The notes: generated by a model from the letters alone, not told the origin. A DNA stretch of 47,474 nucleotides from Flavobacteriales bacterium UBA7690 (GCA_002482775.1 DLGQ01000099.1:37302-84775), one strand, 5' to 3'; positions 25,712 to 34,832 are shown, counted from the stretch's first letter. Program-made: numbers and translations.

Positions 25712-26611
25712 ATGATCGCGATGCGTTTGAATCCCTTGGTGGCCGTATTTGTGGTCGCCGCAGTGCTCTCGGCTTGTGGTGGTGAGCCTCCTGCCCAGGA
25801 CACGCTGAACGTGGATACTGCCCAGGACAGCGCGGCGAAGGCCGAGCGCATGGCGAAGACCAAGAAGATCTTCTACAACATCCCTTCGCCCATGGAAACG
25901 GCTGCCCTCTTGAAGAAGGCCGGGGCGCAATACAACAGTAAGATCCTGAACGACGTGAAGAACGTCGACAAGTACACGGCCGCAAGCCAGCAGGCGTTGA
26001 ATCTGGGCGTGTATGGCGCCGACCTTAGCTACGCCAGCGTGTTCAACCACACCCAGGAGAGCATGTTCTATACGTCCTGTTCGCGCAAGCTTGCTGACCG
26101 GCTTGGCGTGATCAATGCGTTCAACGACAGTACGCTGGAACTGATGCAGTCCAGCATGAACGATAGGGATGCCTTGCTGGATATCATCAGTGAGACCTAT
26201 TGGAACGTGGATGCTTACTTGAAGGAGAACGGCCGTGACAACATCAGCGCATTGATGATCGCCGGTGGATGGGTGGAAGGATTGTACATCGCCACCCAGG
26301 TGTCCGCATCGAACGATTCTCCCGAGCTGCGCCAACGCATAGCCGAGCAGAAGCTCTCGCTGAACGACCTCATCGCGCTGATCGAGTCGTACTCCGTGGA
26401 TGATGCTCGCCTGACCGGTGTGAAAGAAGACCTGAAGGGCCTGAAAGTCTTGTTCGCGGAAGTAGCCTCGGCAACAGGCGGGAGCGAGGTGAGCGAGGAA
26501 AATGGTACTACGGTGATCGGCGGCGGCGGCGCTCCCGCAACGCTCACCGATGCCCAACTGGTGGCGATCCGCGATAAAGCGGCGGCTATCCGCAATACCT
26601 ACATCAACTGA
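25712..26611 (+). CDS. lipoprotein of unknown function
   Basis: A 299-residue lipoprotein with lipobox AVLSAC (Cys22). After an acidic linker the mature protein is mainly helical, with tracts such as FYNIPSPMETAALLKKAGA and LMIAGGWVEGLYIATQV that recur in a group of uncharacterised Bacteroidota lipoproteins. A Gly-rich segment (VIGGGGAP) separates a short C-terminal helix. Start at 25712 or the ATG nine bases downstream. The next gene starts eight bases after its stop, so the two form an operon. Confidence 0.82.
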   Translation: MIAMRLNPLVAVFVVAAVLSACGGEPPAQDTLNVDTAQDSAAKAERMAKTKKIFYNIPSPMETAALLKKAGAQYNSKILNDVKNVDKYTAASQQALNLGVYGADLSYASVFNHTQESMFYTSCSRKLADRLGVINAFNDSTLELMQSSMNDRDALLDIISETYWNVDAYLKENGRDNISALMIAGGWVEGLYIATQVSASNDSPELRQRIAEQKLSLNDLIALIESYSVDDARLTGVKEDLKGLKVLFAEVASATGGSEVSEENGTTVIGGGGAPATLTDAQLVAIRDKAAAIRNTYIN

Positions 26612-26619
26612 TCGCTGCC

Positions 26620-27063
26620 ATGCCCAACGTTCGTACGATCCTCGCGAAGACCTTGTTGGCCGGTGCTTTCCTTGCCGTGGCCACCATGGCACAGGCGCAG
26701 TGCCGCAGTTTCGCCAAGAACAAATGCGTGCCCGAGCTGGCGCCCTACAAGTTCAATGAAACGTTCAATGCAGCCCAGCTCGCACCCGGTGAAGAGGCGG
26801 AAGTGAACCTGACATTCTACAGTGGCCAAGAGTACCGTGTTATGGTATGCACGCACCCCATCCTGGGAGAGGTGAACTGGAAGCTGGTGGACGAGAACAA
26901 CAAGATCATATTCGAGAGCCTGGCTGATGAACCGAAGCATCATTTCGACCTCAAGGCCGCCAGTACTGTGCCGGTGAAGGTGGTCGTCTGGGTACCCAAC
27001 AAATCGGGCACCACAATGGTGCATGTCGGATGTGTCGCCATCATGGTGGGCTTCAAGGAGTGA
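26620..27063 (+). CDS. exported protein of unknown function
   Basis: A 147-residue exported protein with signal peptide cleavage at MAQA|QCR, so the mature end is Gln followed by Cys. Four Cys lie in the mature part (QCRSF, KCVPEL, MVCTHP, VGCVAI). The body is beta-rich with a segment VKVVVWVPNKSGTTMVHVGC that looks like a carbohydrate- or peptidase-C-terminal-like sandwich. No family recognised. It follows the lipoprotein gene by eight bases and is closed by a strong terminator. Confidence 0.8.
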   Translation: MPNVRTILAKTLLAGAFLAVATMAQAQCRSFAKNKCVPELAPYKFNETFNAAQLAPGEEAEVNLTFYSGQEYRVMVCTHPILGEVNWKLVDENNKIIFESLADEPKHHFDLKAASTVPVKVVVWVPNKSGTTMVHVGCVAIMVGFKE

Positions 27064-27083
27064 TCCCTCCCTTGATACGATAT

Positions 27084-27118
27084 GAACAAAGGCCCCGGCA
27101 ACACCGGGGCCTTTGTTC
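27084..27118. terminator. bidirectional hairpin terminator
   Basis: A perfect 15-bp stem (27084-27098 and 27104-27118) with a five-base loop, flanked by A and T runs inside the arms, lies between convergent genes ending at 27063 and 27129. Confidence 0.9.
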
Positions 27119-27128
27119 TAGGGTTGAT

Positions 27129-27578
27129 TCATCGAAGGACCACGCGGCTCTTCCGTTCCAGATCGGTGTACTGCTGGAATTGGATGAGGATGTGATCACC
27201 GGAATCCGCACCACGGCTCACCGGGACACGTGTGCGACCCATCTCGAGGGCGTTCTGGTCCATGGCGATCGCCGTGAGCGTATCGGTGAATTCTTGCGCA
27301 GCAGAGAGATAGACCACGATCCTGTTGTAACGACCGGTGCTATCGGCTTCTAATGTGGTCTTGCCCACAGCAAGACCACGACCGGCCAGTTCCGGTGAAA
27401 GTTCCACGCGGACATCCCACGACCGTTCTACGCCGGTGGTCACGCCTTCGATCACTTCCGTGGCTGCACTGCCGGCCAACTCGCCTCCCTTGTTCAGGAC
27501 ACGTTTGGTGCGGTCTTCTGCCCAGTTACACCCGGAGAAGAGCGTTACCACCACCAAGGCCAACAAAGGGCGCAGCAT
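27129..27578 (-). CDS. lipoprotein of unknown function
   Basis: A 149-residue lipoprotein with lipobox LFSGC. The mature part starts with a charged helical segment and continues beta-rich (WDVRVELSPELAGRGLAV). No family recognised. The ATG at 27578 shares one base with the stop codon of the protease gene (TGATG); a GTG directly before it (27581) is the alternative, overlapping by four bases. Either way translation is probably coupled to the protease gene. Confidence 0.78.
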   Translation of the reverse strand: MLRPLLALVVVTLFSGCNWAEDRTKRVLNKGGELAGSAATEVIEGVTTGVERSWDVRVELSPELAGRGLAVGKTTLEADSTGRYNRIVVYLSAAQEFTDTLTAIAMDQNALEMGRTRVPVSRGADSGDHILIQFQQYTDLERKSRVVLR

Positions 27579-29650
27579 CACGGCACTACGAACCTAACGG
27601 CTTCGCTGCTGCCTTCGCGCTGCAAGCGCACGAAGTACAGGCCTGATGGAAGCCCGCTCACAGGAACATTCACCCGTTGCACACCTGAAGTGAGCATGCC
27701 CGAGTGTAATTGAACCACGGTACGGCCCACAACGTCCACCAGATCCAAAGTGGCACGCCCACCAGAAGGCATGATCACTACGGCTTGGGTGTTCGCCGTA
27801 GCTGGGTTCGGCACAACGGTCAGGGTGGTCCCCTCGTTCATCATGTTCTCTTCCAGCCCAACAGGTGCGCCGTTGATGTTGATGTCGTCGATGTACAGGT
27901 TATTCCCGCCATCACTCTCGAACTCGAAACGCAAGCGGAAGTCGGATACGTGGTACGTCTCGTTGATGGAGGTGATCTCCGTGAACCCCCATTGGCTCGC
28001 ATCGGCAGGAGTGAAGCCTGCGGTGGTCGGTGGTGCCGTGCTCAAGGTGGAACTTCCGAACAATTGCTTCCGCAGGCTCCAGGTCTCGCCACAATCGTTG
28101 CTCGCGAACACACGCAGACGGTCATCATTGGTCGTGATCCGGCGTGCGAACGCATACCGGAACGAGACCGTGATATCGGTTGCTTCGCTCATGTCGAACG
28201 TGGGAAGAAGAATACCATCCAAGCGGCCGTCCATGGCCACTGTGTTCGCGATCCGGACACTTTTCGAGCCGGTGAAGGCTGTTGGGCTGTGGATCGTGAA
28301 TCCGTTGTCGCTGTTCGGGTTGGTAACGGTCCAGCCCAGATCGCTCAACTGCGCAGCTCCCTCGAAACCCTCACTGACCGGTGGGGCGGTCCCGGGGTTG
28401 GCAGAAACAACGATAAGGCTGTTGGTGGTGTTGGACAGCGTGCTGCTCCCATTGCTCACGGTCAACGTCACCGGGAAAGATCCACTTTCGGTGTAGGTGA
28501 CCGATGGGTTCGGGTCCGTGGAGCTTTCGGGTGTGCCACCGGGGAAGGTCCAGCTGCGGCTGGTCACGTTGTGGTAGCTCTCATCGGTGAACTGGATGGT
28601 GGTGCCTGCACATATCTGCTGGGTGCTCACACTGAACTGGGCTGCGCACAACGCACCATTCCCGTTGGTCCCCGTATTGATCAAATTGCTCAATTGCCAA
28701 AGCTGGCTGCGCTGTGCCGTGCTGGAGTTGAGTGCCGCGATCATCCGTTCTTTCTGACCTTCGGTGAACATCTTGCTGCAGTAGGAGTATTCCATGTAAT
28801 TCTCCACGTTGTCCAGTGCGGAACCACAGCTGGAGCCTCCCAGTGTGCAGCTCGTCCAACCTATCGTGTTCGGGGTGTCGCTCACGCCGTCGTCATCGCT
28901 GCAGTTCTCCGATACGCCGGGATCATTGCTGTTGCCCCAGGTGTGTGCGAGATTCAACCAATGGCCCACCTCGTGGGTCAATGCGCGTGATCGGTTCACG
29001 GTGCTCGTACCAATGGAACCCGTGTAGAGGTGCTGCATCACGATGCCATCTTCTTCCGGCATCCATTGCGCAGAACCCGGCCGGAACGTGTAACCGGCCG
29101 CCCCGTCCGCGGAAGCAGCTACCCACACCTGCATGTACTTGTTCCGGGGCCAAGAGATGAGCGATTTCATCTGTGAAGCCCCCTCATTGGTGAGCGAGGA
29201 GACCGTACGGGTGATCCCATTGGTGCAGTTGCCACTGGGATCCTTCGCTGCCAAACGGAACTCGATCCCGATGTCGGCGACGATGTCCAAGAATTCCGGA
29301 CGAACATTATCCCAGTCGGCATTCTCACGGTTGAAATCCTGGTTCAGGATGCGCATGGCATCATGGATCTGTGCGTCAGAGATGTTCTCTGGACCGTTGT
29401 TATGGACGATGTGGAACACGACGGGGATCACGTAGCTACCACCACCGCGTTCAATTTCCTGTGCGAAAGCTTGTGTGAACGCTTCCAACTCAGCATCCGT
29501 CTGCTCCACCCGTGCAGCAAAGTCCGGTTGCTGCGTTAGTGATGGGTCGACCCGATGTAATTCACCAGTGCCGCAGTGGAAAGGCACATCATTCTGTGCC
29601 ATGGTCTGAAGACCGAGGAGTAGTGCTGAGAGTAAGCTGAGTAGTCGCAT
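27578..29650 (-). CDS. secreted M43 (pappalysin-like) metalloprotease with PKD and T9SS sorting domains
   Basis: A 690-residue secreted protease. A signal peptide (QTMA|QND) is followed by a propeptide-like stretch and the M43 domain, with the zinc site HEVGHWLNLAH at residues 226-236 and the Met-turn NYMEYS. The Gly usual between the second and third His is Asn here, a variant I believe occurs in Bacteroidota members. A PKD-like domain (FTDESYHNVTSRSWTFPGG), a jelly-roll domain with FRLRFEFESDGGNNLYIDDI, and a type A sorting domain (LTVVPNPAT ... GLYFVRLQREG) follow. It probably degrades extracellular proteins for nutrition. TATTTTCG at 29690-29697 is the likely -7 box. Confidence 0.93.
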   Translation of the reverse strand: MRLLSLLSALLLGLQTMAQNDVPFHCGTGELHRVDPSLTQQPDFAARVEQTDAELEAFTQAFAQEIERGGGSYVIPVVFHIVHNNGPENISDAQIHDAMRILNQDFNRENADWDNVRPEFLDIVADIGIEFRLAAKDPSGNCTNGITRTVSSLTNEGASQMKSLISWPRNKYMQVWVAASADGAAGYTFRPGSAQWMPEEDGIVMQHLYTGSIGTSTVNRSRALTHEVGHWLNLAHTWGNSNDPGVSENCSDDDGVSDTPNTIGWTSCTLGGSSCGSALDNVENYMEYSYCSKMFTEGQKERMIAALNSSTAQRSQLWQLSNLINTGTNGNGALCAAQFSVSTQQICAGTTIQFTDESYHNVTSRSWTFPGGTPESSTDPNPSVTYTESGSFPVTLTVSNGSSTLSNTTNSLIVVSANPGTAPPVSEGFEGAAQLSDLGWTVTNPNSDNGFTIHSPTAFTGSKSVRIANTVAMDGRLDGILLPTFDMSEATDITVSFRYAFARRITTNDDRLRVFASNDCGETWSLRKQLFGSSTLSTAPPTTAGFTPADASQWGFTEITSINETYHVSDFRLRFEFESDGGNNLYIDDININGAPVGLEENMMNEGTTLTVVPNPATANTQAVVIMPSGGRATLDLVDVVGRTVVQLHSGMLTSGVQRVNVPVSGLPSGLYFVRLQREGSSEAVRFVVP

Positions 29651-29962
29651 AGGTGAGGGGTACCCGGTGAACGATCACCGGAAGGGGGCCGAAAATAGAC
29701 CGGGACCACCAAACCACGGACCACAGATGCCCACCTTCCGGTGTTGTCGTTTGAGAACTCAACGTACAAGGCAGCTCTTCGGTTCATCAAGCCCTAGCTC
29801 ATGGGCTACCGTCCGATCAACCCTTTCCTTCGATGAGGATGACCGTTCCTTGTGATGTATGCCTGAATGTGAGGCGGATAGCTGTTGCGCATCTTCCGCT
29901 TCCCGTGGGATCCTGACAGGGGAGGCAGGGGTGCGAATTGCGATCCCGTGACATGCCAACGG
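29651..29962. other. 312-base intergenic region
   Basis: No credible gene. Next to the protease start it holds the TATTTTCG element (29690-29697, minus) and, between that and the ATG, a 7-bp inverted repeat (29664-29670 and 29675-29681) that could fold in the leader. From about 29700 to 29962 I see no repeat, RNA gene or terminator that I can support; open frames there are short and not protein-like. Confidence 0.6.
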
Positions 29963-31102
29963 TCAGCGGAGGGCTTGCTCCAGGTCTGCTATCAGGTCTT
30001 CCGAGTCCTCCAACCCCACGCTCAACCGGATCAACGTATCGGCCAATCCGCTGCGCAACCGTTCCTCGCGGGGGATGCTCGCATGCGTCATGCTGGCCGG
30101 ATGCCCCAAGAGGGATTCCACACCACCTAGCGATTCGGCCAGGCAGAACAATTTCGTGCTAGAGAGCACTCGGGTGGCATCGGCCATGTTGTCTCCTTTC
30201 AAGGTGAAGCTCATCATACCCCCGAATCCGCGCATCTGCTTCGCGGCCACAGCGTGGTTCGCATGGGTTGGGAAACCAGGCCAGTACACCTTCTCCACTT
30301 TCGGATGCTTCACCAACCATTCCGCGATCACTTTCCCGTTCTCGCAATGGCGTTGCATGCGCAGGTGAAGTGTTTTCAACCCACGTAGCACCAGGAAACA
30401 ATCCTGTGGTCCCGGCGTCGCTCCGGTGCTGTTCTGGATGAATGCCAAGCGCTCGGCCAAGGCATCGTCCTTCACGATCAAGGCGCCCATCACCACATCG
30501 CTGTGGCCGCCGAGGTACTTGGTCACGCTGTGCATCACGATGTCCGCACCCAGATCGATCGGCGTTTGCAGGTACGGGCTCGCGAAGGTGTTGTCCACGC
30601 CAAGCAGGCATCCGTTCTTCTTCGCGATGGCCGATAGCCCAGCGATGTCGATGATACGCAGCATCGGATTCGTGGGTGTTTCGGCCCAGATCAGCTTCGT
30701 GTTGGCGTTCACTTTGGCCTCCACGTTCTTCAGATCACCCATGTCCACGAAATGGAACTTCACGCCGAAGCCTTCGAAGATCTTCGTGAACAGGCGGTAG
30801 GTGCCGCCATACAGGTCGTTGGTGCTCACCACTTCGTCGCCCGGCTTCAACAGCTTCACGATGGCATCGATGCTGGCCATGCCACTGGAGAAACAGAGGC
30901 CGTGCTTCCCGTTCTCCAATACCGCCAGTGCATTCTGCAATGCCGTGCGTGTAGGGTTGTGCGTGCGGCTGTACTCGTATCCCTTGTGGTCGCCAGGAGC
31001 TGCTTGCACGTAGGTGCTGGTCTGGTAGATCGGCGTCATGATAGCGCCTGTGGTAGGATCTGGTTCCACACCTGCGTGGATGGCTTTGGTGCCGAATTTC
31101 AT
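29963..31102 (-). CDS. metB: cystathionine gamma-synthase/lyase family PLP enzyme
   Basis: A 379-residue enzyme of the Cys/Met metabolism PLP family. The PLP lysine is Lys195 in HSVTKYLGGHSD, preceded by the cofactor Asp in VDNTFASPYLQ; YEYSRTHNPTR near the N-terminus and the C-terminal SLGGVESLLGHPASMTHA and RLSVGLED are standard. The family covers cystathionine gamma-synthase (methionine synthesis) and gamma-lyase (reverse transsulfuration), which sequence motifs alone do not separate here, so the symbol is provisional. TACCTTCG at 31132-31139 is the likely -7 box. It is divergent from the EamA gene. Confidence 0.85.
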   Translation of the reverse strand: MKFGTKAIHAGVEPDPTTGAIMTPIYQTSTYVQAAPGDHKGYEYSRTHNPTRTALQNALAVLENGKHGLCFSSGMASIDAIVKLLKPGDEVVSTNDLYGGTYRLFTKIFEGFGVKFHFVDMGDLKNVEAKVNANTKLIWAETPTNPMLRIIDIAGLSAIAKKNGCLLGVDNTFASPYLQTPIDLGADIVMHSVTKYLGGHSDVVMGALIVKDDALAERLAFIQNSTGATPGPQDCFLVLRGLKTLHLRMQRHCENGKVIAEWLVKHPKVEKVYWPGFPTHANHAVAAKQMRGFGGMMSFTLKGDNMADATRVLSSTKLFCLAESLGGVESLLGHPASMTHASIPREERLRSGLADTLIRLSVGLEDSEDLIADLEQALR

Positions 31103-31131
31103 GGATAGTGCGGTCTTGTGGTGATCGGCGA

Positions 31132-31172
31132 CGAAGGTAGCAGGAGCGTGCTGTACCGCCCGGCTACTTTCG
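31132..31172. promoter_or_regulatory. divergent promoter pair between metB-like gene and EamA gene
   Basis: TACCTTCG on the minus strand (31139-31132) faces the PLP-enzyme gene and TACTTTCG on the plus strand (31165-31172) faces the EamA gene, ending ten bases before its ATG. The whole divergent spacer is only 80 bases. Confidence 0.45.
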
Positions 31173-31182
31173 CCCCCGGAAC

Positions 31183-32112
31183 ATGAAACCTCCCGAACGC
31201 ACGCTGGCCCACCTGGCCCTGTTCACCGTCAATTTCCTCTACGGTGTGAACTACGTGGTGGCGAAAGGCCTCATGCCCGGCATCATCGGGCCGTCGGGTT
31301 TCATCTTGTTGCGCGTGCTGGGGGCAGGGTCGCTTTTCTGGCTCTTGCGCGCTTTCCATGCGGAACGGGTGAGCGGGGTGGATATCGGCCGACTGTTCCT
31401 GTGCGCATTCTTCGGGGTTGCCCTCAACCAGCTCATGTTCTTCCACGGCCTCATGCGCACCTCGCCGCTGAACGCCAGCATCATCATGGTGGCCACGCCC
31501 ATCCTCGTGTTGGTGATGGCGAGCATAGTGCTGAAGGAACGCACCACGTGGACGCGTGTGGGTGGTGTTCTGCTCGGTGCTTGTGGGGCGCTTACGCTGA
31601 TCCTGCTTAAACCAGCCCATGGTCATTCAGGGGCCACAGCGCTCGGCGATCTCATCATCCTCATCAATGCGGCTTCCTACGCCGTGTTCCTGGTGATCGT
31701 GAAACCGCTGATGCGCAAGTACTCCGCTATCACCGTGATGGCATGGTGTTTCCTCTTCGCGCTACCCATGGTGGCTCCGTTCGGCTGGTCGGAACTGGGG
31801 GCCGTTGGTTGGCACACACTTCCGGGAGCGCATTGGGCCGCGCTGCTCTTCGTGGTGGTGATGGTCACCTTCGTGGCCTACCTGCTCAACACCTGGGCAT
31901 TGGCCAAGGTGAGCCCTACGGTGGTAGGTACGTATATCTACCTGCAACCCGTGCTGGCGGCCTCGTTCACGTGGTTGTTCGTTCGGCTGGGCGCGGACCG
32001 CATCGGCATACCTGGCCAATACGATGCATCATTGGATGTTACCCAGCTGGTTTGTGCTGCTGCGATCTTCGCGGGTGTGTATCTGGTGAGCAAGCCGGAG
32101 CGCGTTCGCTGA
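31183..32112 (+). CDS. EamA (drug/metabolite) family transporter
   Basis: A 309-residue inner-membrane protein with ten predicted helices arranged as two five-helix EamA repeats. The first starts VNFLYGVNYVVAKGL and the second NAASYAVFLVIVKPLM; the typical end of each repeat, PILVLVMASIVLKE and QPVLAASFTWLFV, is visible. Members export amino acids, nucleosides or other small metabolites; the substrate cannot be told from sequence. The gene ends 35 bases before yicC, which has its own promoter. Confidence 0.92.
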   Translation: MKPPERTLAHLALFTVNFLYGVNYVVAKGLMPGIIGPSGFILLRVLGAGSLFWLLRAFHAERVSGVDIGRLFLCAFFGVALNQLMFFHGLMRTSPLNASIIMVATPILVLVMASIVLKERTTWTRVGGVLLGACGALTLILLKPAHGHSGATALGDLIILINAASYAVFLVIVKPLMRKYSAITVMAWCFLFALPMVAPFGWSELGAVGWHTLPGAHWAALLFVVVMVTFVAYLLNTWALAKVSPTVVGTYIYLQPVLAASFTWLFVRLGADRIGIPGQYDASLDVTQLVCAAAIFAGVYLVSKPERVR

Positions 32113-32119
32113 ACGCGTC

Positions 32120-32127
32120 TACCTTTG
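32120..32127 (+). promoter_or_regulatory. -7 element of yicC-gmk-nadD
   Basis: TACCTTTG, a perfect TAnnTTTG box, ends 20 bases before the yicC ATG. Confidence 0.55.
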
Positions 32128-32147
32128 GCCACCACCGAACACCATCC

Positions 32148-33017
32148 ATGATCCGTTCCATGACCGGCTTTGGCCGTGCCGAAGGCGTTGTGAAAGACCG
32201 GAAGGTGAACGTGGAGGTGCGTTCGCTCAACAGCAAACAGCTGGACCTTTTCTTGAAGGTGCCTGCTGCGCTGAAGGAGCACGAGGTGGAGATACGGCAG
32301 CTTGTAGGCGAGCGTATCGTGCGCGGAAAAGCCGAGGTGTTCATCGGAAGCGATGCTTTGTACGCCGCCAAACGCACCTCCTTCGATGTGGACCTCGTGC
32401 GCGCTTATCACGAGGAGCTCCTTGCCATCCGCGATGCCGTTGCCCCGGAGGCCACCACCGACCTCTTCGCACATGTATTGCGCATGCCCGATGTGGCCAA
32501 CACCACCACCGATCGCTTCAGCGAAGAGGAATGGGATGCCGCCCGCACACTGATCGTCAATGCGGTGGATGCTTATGATGCCTTCCGCTCCTCTGAAGGC
32601 CAGCGTCTCTCAACGGAACTCACCGCACGTGTTCATCGCATCGGGACGTTGTTGAACGAGGTGGAAGCCGCGGACAGTGGCCGGGCAGAGCGTACCCGCG
32701 AAAGGCTCCAGACCAAACTCGCCGAGCTGCAAGGCAAGGTGGATAAGGACCGGTTCGAGCAGGAACTGATCTTCTACCTGGAGAAATTGGACATCACCGA
32801 AGAGAAAGTGCGCCTGCGCTCCCATTGCACCTATTTCATCGAGACCATGGCGCAGGATGAAGCGCAAGGGCGCAAGCTCGGCTTCATCGCACAGGAGATG
32901 GGGCGCGAGATCAACACCCTAGGTTCCAAAGCGAACGATGCGTCCATCCAGCAGGTGGTGGTGATGATGAAAGATGAGCTTGAAAAGGTGAAGGAGCAGG
33001 TGTTGAACGTGTTGTAG
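32148..33017 (+). CDS. yicC: YicC-family endoribonuclease
   Basis: A 289-residue protein with both family regions: the N-terminal IRSMTGFGRAEG and NVEVRSLNSKQLDLFLKVP, and the C-terminal DUF1732 end ITEEKVRLRSHCTYFIETM ... GRKLGFIAQEMGREINTLGSKAND. E. coli YicC is an endoribonuclease involved in small-RNA turnover. The ATG at 32148 is fixed by the conserved start MIRSMTGFG; the frame is open far upstream inside the EamA gene. It leads a three-gene run with gmk (seven bases later) and nadD, an order common in Bacteroidota. Confidence 0.95.
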   Translation: MIRSMTGFGRAEGVVKDRKVNVEVRSLNSKQLDLFLKVPAALKEHEVEIRQLVGERIVRGKAEVFIGSDALYAAKRTSFDVDLVRAYHEELLAIRDAVAPEATTDLFAHVLRMPDVANTTTDRFSEEEWDAARTLIVNAVDAYDAFRSSEGQRLSTELTARVHRIGTLLNEVEAADSGRAERTRERLQTKLAELQGKVDKDRFEQELIFYLEKLDITEEKVRLRSHCTYFIETMAQDEAQGRKLGFIAQEMGREINTLGSKANDASIQQVVVMMKDELEKVKEQVLNVL

Positions 33018-33024
33018 AAGGAGC

Positions 33025-33594
33025 ATGCAGGGGAACGGCAAATGCGTCATCATCTCCGCACCCAGCGGGGCGGGCAAGACCACCATCGTGCGCAGCCTGC
33101 TCGCGAAAGGGTTACGCTTGGCCTTCTCCGTTAGCGCCACCAGCCGTGCCAAACGCAGCTTCGAGGTGGACGGACAGGATTACTTCTTCATTTCCGCCGA
33201 GGAATTCAAACAACGCATCGCGCGGGATGAGTTCGTGGAATGGGAAGAGGTGTACCCCGGCCAGTATTACGGCACCTTGCGCGCAGAGATCGAGCGGATA
33301 TGGGCTCAGGGCAACTGCGCCATCTTCGATGTGGATGTGGTCGGTGGCCTGCATCTGAAGAAGATCTTCGGCCAACAAGCGCTGGCCCTGTTCGTGAGCC
33401 CGCCATCCGTTGAAGTGCTTGAACACCGGCTGCGCTCCCGCGGTACGGAAACACCCGAAAGCTTGAAGAAGCGGGTGGATAAAGCGGCCCACGAAATGAC
33501 CTTCGCTCCGGAGTTCGACGCCATCGTGGTGAACGACACGTTGGAGCACGCTTGTGAAGAAGCCCACGACCGGGTGAAACGATTCCTAGACTGA
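33025..33594 (+). CDS. gmk: guanylate kinase
   Basis: A 189-residue enzyme phosphorylating GMP to GDP with ATP. The P-loop APSGAGKTT is at residues 11-19; the GMP-binding region SVSATSRAKRSFEVDGQDYF and the block VEWEEVYPGQYYGT match, and DVDVVGGLHLKK is the usual Walker B-like segment. Length is standard. It lies seven bases after yicC and three before nadD. Confidence 0.97.
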   Translation: MQGNGKCVIISAPSGAGKTTIVRSLLAKGLRLAFSVSATSRAKRSFEVDGQDYFFISAEEFKQRIARDEFVEWEEVYPGQYYGTLRAEIERIWAQGNCAIFDVDVVGGLHLKKIFGQQALALFVSPPSVEVLEHRLRSRGTETPESLKKRVDKAAHEMTFAPEFDAIVVNDTLEHACEEAHDRVKRFLD

Positions 33595-33597
33595 CCC

Positions 33598-34188
33598 ATG
33601 CGTATCGGTTGCCTTTTCGGAACGTTCGATCCACCGCACAATGGCCACGTGGCCTTGGCAGAGCACATGCGCACTACCTGTGGGCTGGACGAGGTGTGGC
33701 TGGTGGTCACCCCGCTCAACCCGTTCAAGATGGACCGTGCGCTAAGTCCGGACACGAACCGGTTGGCCATGGTGCGCCTCGCGGTGCAGGGTAAGGAAGG
33801 ACTTGCAGCAAATGGTTTCGAGATCGACCTTCCCAAACCCAACTACACGGCGGACAGCCTGCGCTTCATGCGCCACCGCTGGCCTGATCATGACTTTTCA
33901 TTGATCATCGGAAGCGACAACTTGGCCAAGTTCCATACGTGGAAGGATCCCGAGGACATCTTGGAACACCACGCCCTGTTGGTCTATCCGCGTGATGGGG
34001 TGAAGGACCACTTGGCGGCGACCATCTACCATGGACATCCCCGGGTGAAACTGGTGGCCGACGCTCCCTTGTTACCGGTCTCGTCAACGGCGATCCGTGC
34101 GGATATCAAGAGTTGGCGTCCCGTTGAGGACCGGATCGCACCAACGGTGCTCACCTACATCCGGCAGCATCGGCTCTACAATCCCTGA
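33598..34188 (+). CDS. nadD: nicotinate-nucleotide adenylyltransferase
   Basis: A 196-residue nucleotidyltransferase of NAD synthesis, joining nicotinate mononucleotide and ATP. The signature GTFDPPHNGHVAL (residues 8-20) holds the (H/T)xGH site, and SSTAIRADI near the C-terminus is the ISSTxIR motif. Starts three bases after gmk. The last 13 bases overlap the end of the convergent udk gene, so the two messages are complementary at their 3' ends. Confidence 0.96.
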   Translation: MRIGCLFGTFDPPHNGHVALAEHMRTTCGLDEVWLVVTPLNPFKMDRALSPDTNRLAMVRLAVQGKEGLAANGFEIDLPKPNYTADSLRFMRHRWPDHDFSLIIGSDNLAKFHTWKDPEDILEHHALLVYPRDGVKDHLAATIYHGHPRVKLVADAPLLPVSSTAIRADIKSWRPVEDRIAPTVLTYIRQHRLYNP

Positions 34189-34826
34189 AGATCGATCGGC
34201 TCCACCACGCCAGCGCTCTGCATCAGGTGGTCGCGTAGCACATGCACCGCGCGGTCGAATCCGCTTTCGTTAACCACATGCAGGTCGCACAAATGCCGGT
34301 AGGGTAGCAGGTAGTTGCGGTAGGCGGGCAGAACGTGGTGCTGCCATTGGTACAGGACCTCCTCGGTGCCGTAGCCGCGCTCTTTGGCATCGCGCTTCAG
34401 GCGGCGGTCCAACTGGGCACCCTCGCTAGCATCGATGAAGATGCGCAGATCGAACAGGTCGCGCACTTCTTCGTGGTGCAGAACGAACAGGCCTTCCACC
34501 AGGATCACCGGTGCGGGTCGCAGCTCGATCAACGTGGGCTCCTTGCCGGTCTGGTTGAAGGTGTATTCCTTCTTGAAGATCGGGTCGCCTGCCACCAACG
34601 TGCGCAGGTCGCGAGCCAAGCCGTCCATATCCACACCGCCGGGCAGGTCGAAGTTCACCTTGCCGTTGGCATCCAGCTGCTGGTCTTCGATAGGCCGGTA
34701 ATAATCGTCCTGGGAGATCTGGCAAACCATGCCTTCGGGCAACGCTTGCCGAAGCGAACGCACCAGTGTGGTCTTTCCAGACCCACTTCCTCCTGCCACT
34801 CCAACGAGGTAGGCGCCGCGGTGCAT
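34176..34826 (-). CDS. udk: uridine kinase
   Basis: A 216-residue P-loop kinase of pyrimidine salvage, phosphorylating uridine and cytidine. GVAGGSGSGKTT is at residues 9-20; ISQDDYYRPI, FDLPGGVDMD, VILVEGLFVLH and the lid RRLKRDAKERGY are all in order. The ATG at 34826 starts just before the P-loop domain; the frame is open 45 codons further upstream without similarity. TATTTTCG at 34833-34840 ends six bases before the ATG, implying a nearly leaderless message. Confidence 0.95.
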   Translation of the reverse strand: MHRGAYLVGVAGGSGSGKTTLVRSLRQALPEGMVCQISQDDYYRPIEDQQLDANGKVNFDLPGGVDMDGLARDLRTLVAGDPIFKKEYTFNQTGKEPTLIELRPAPVILVEGLFVLHHEEVRDLFDLRIFIDASEGAQLDRRLKRDAKERGYGTEEVLYQWQHHVLPAYRNYLLPYRHLCDLHVVNESGFDRAVHVLRDHLMQSAGVVEPIDLQGL

Positions 34827-34832
34827 CGGACG

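Noticed and set aside
29663..29962. Short open frames between the protease and the PLP-enzyme gene
   Set aside because: All are short, without a promoter in front, and lack codon use like that of the neighbours.
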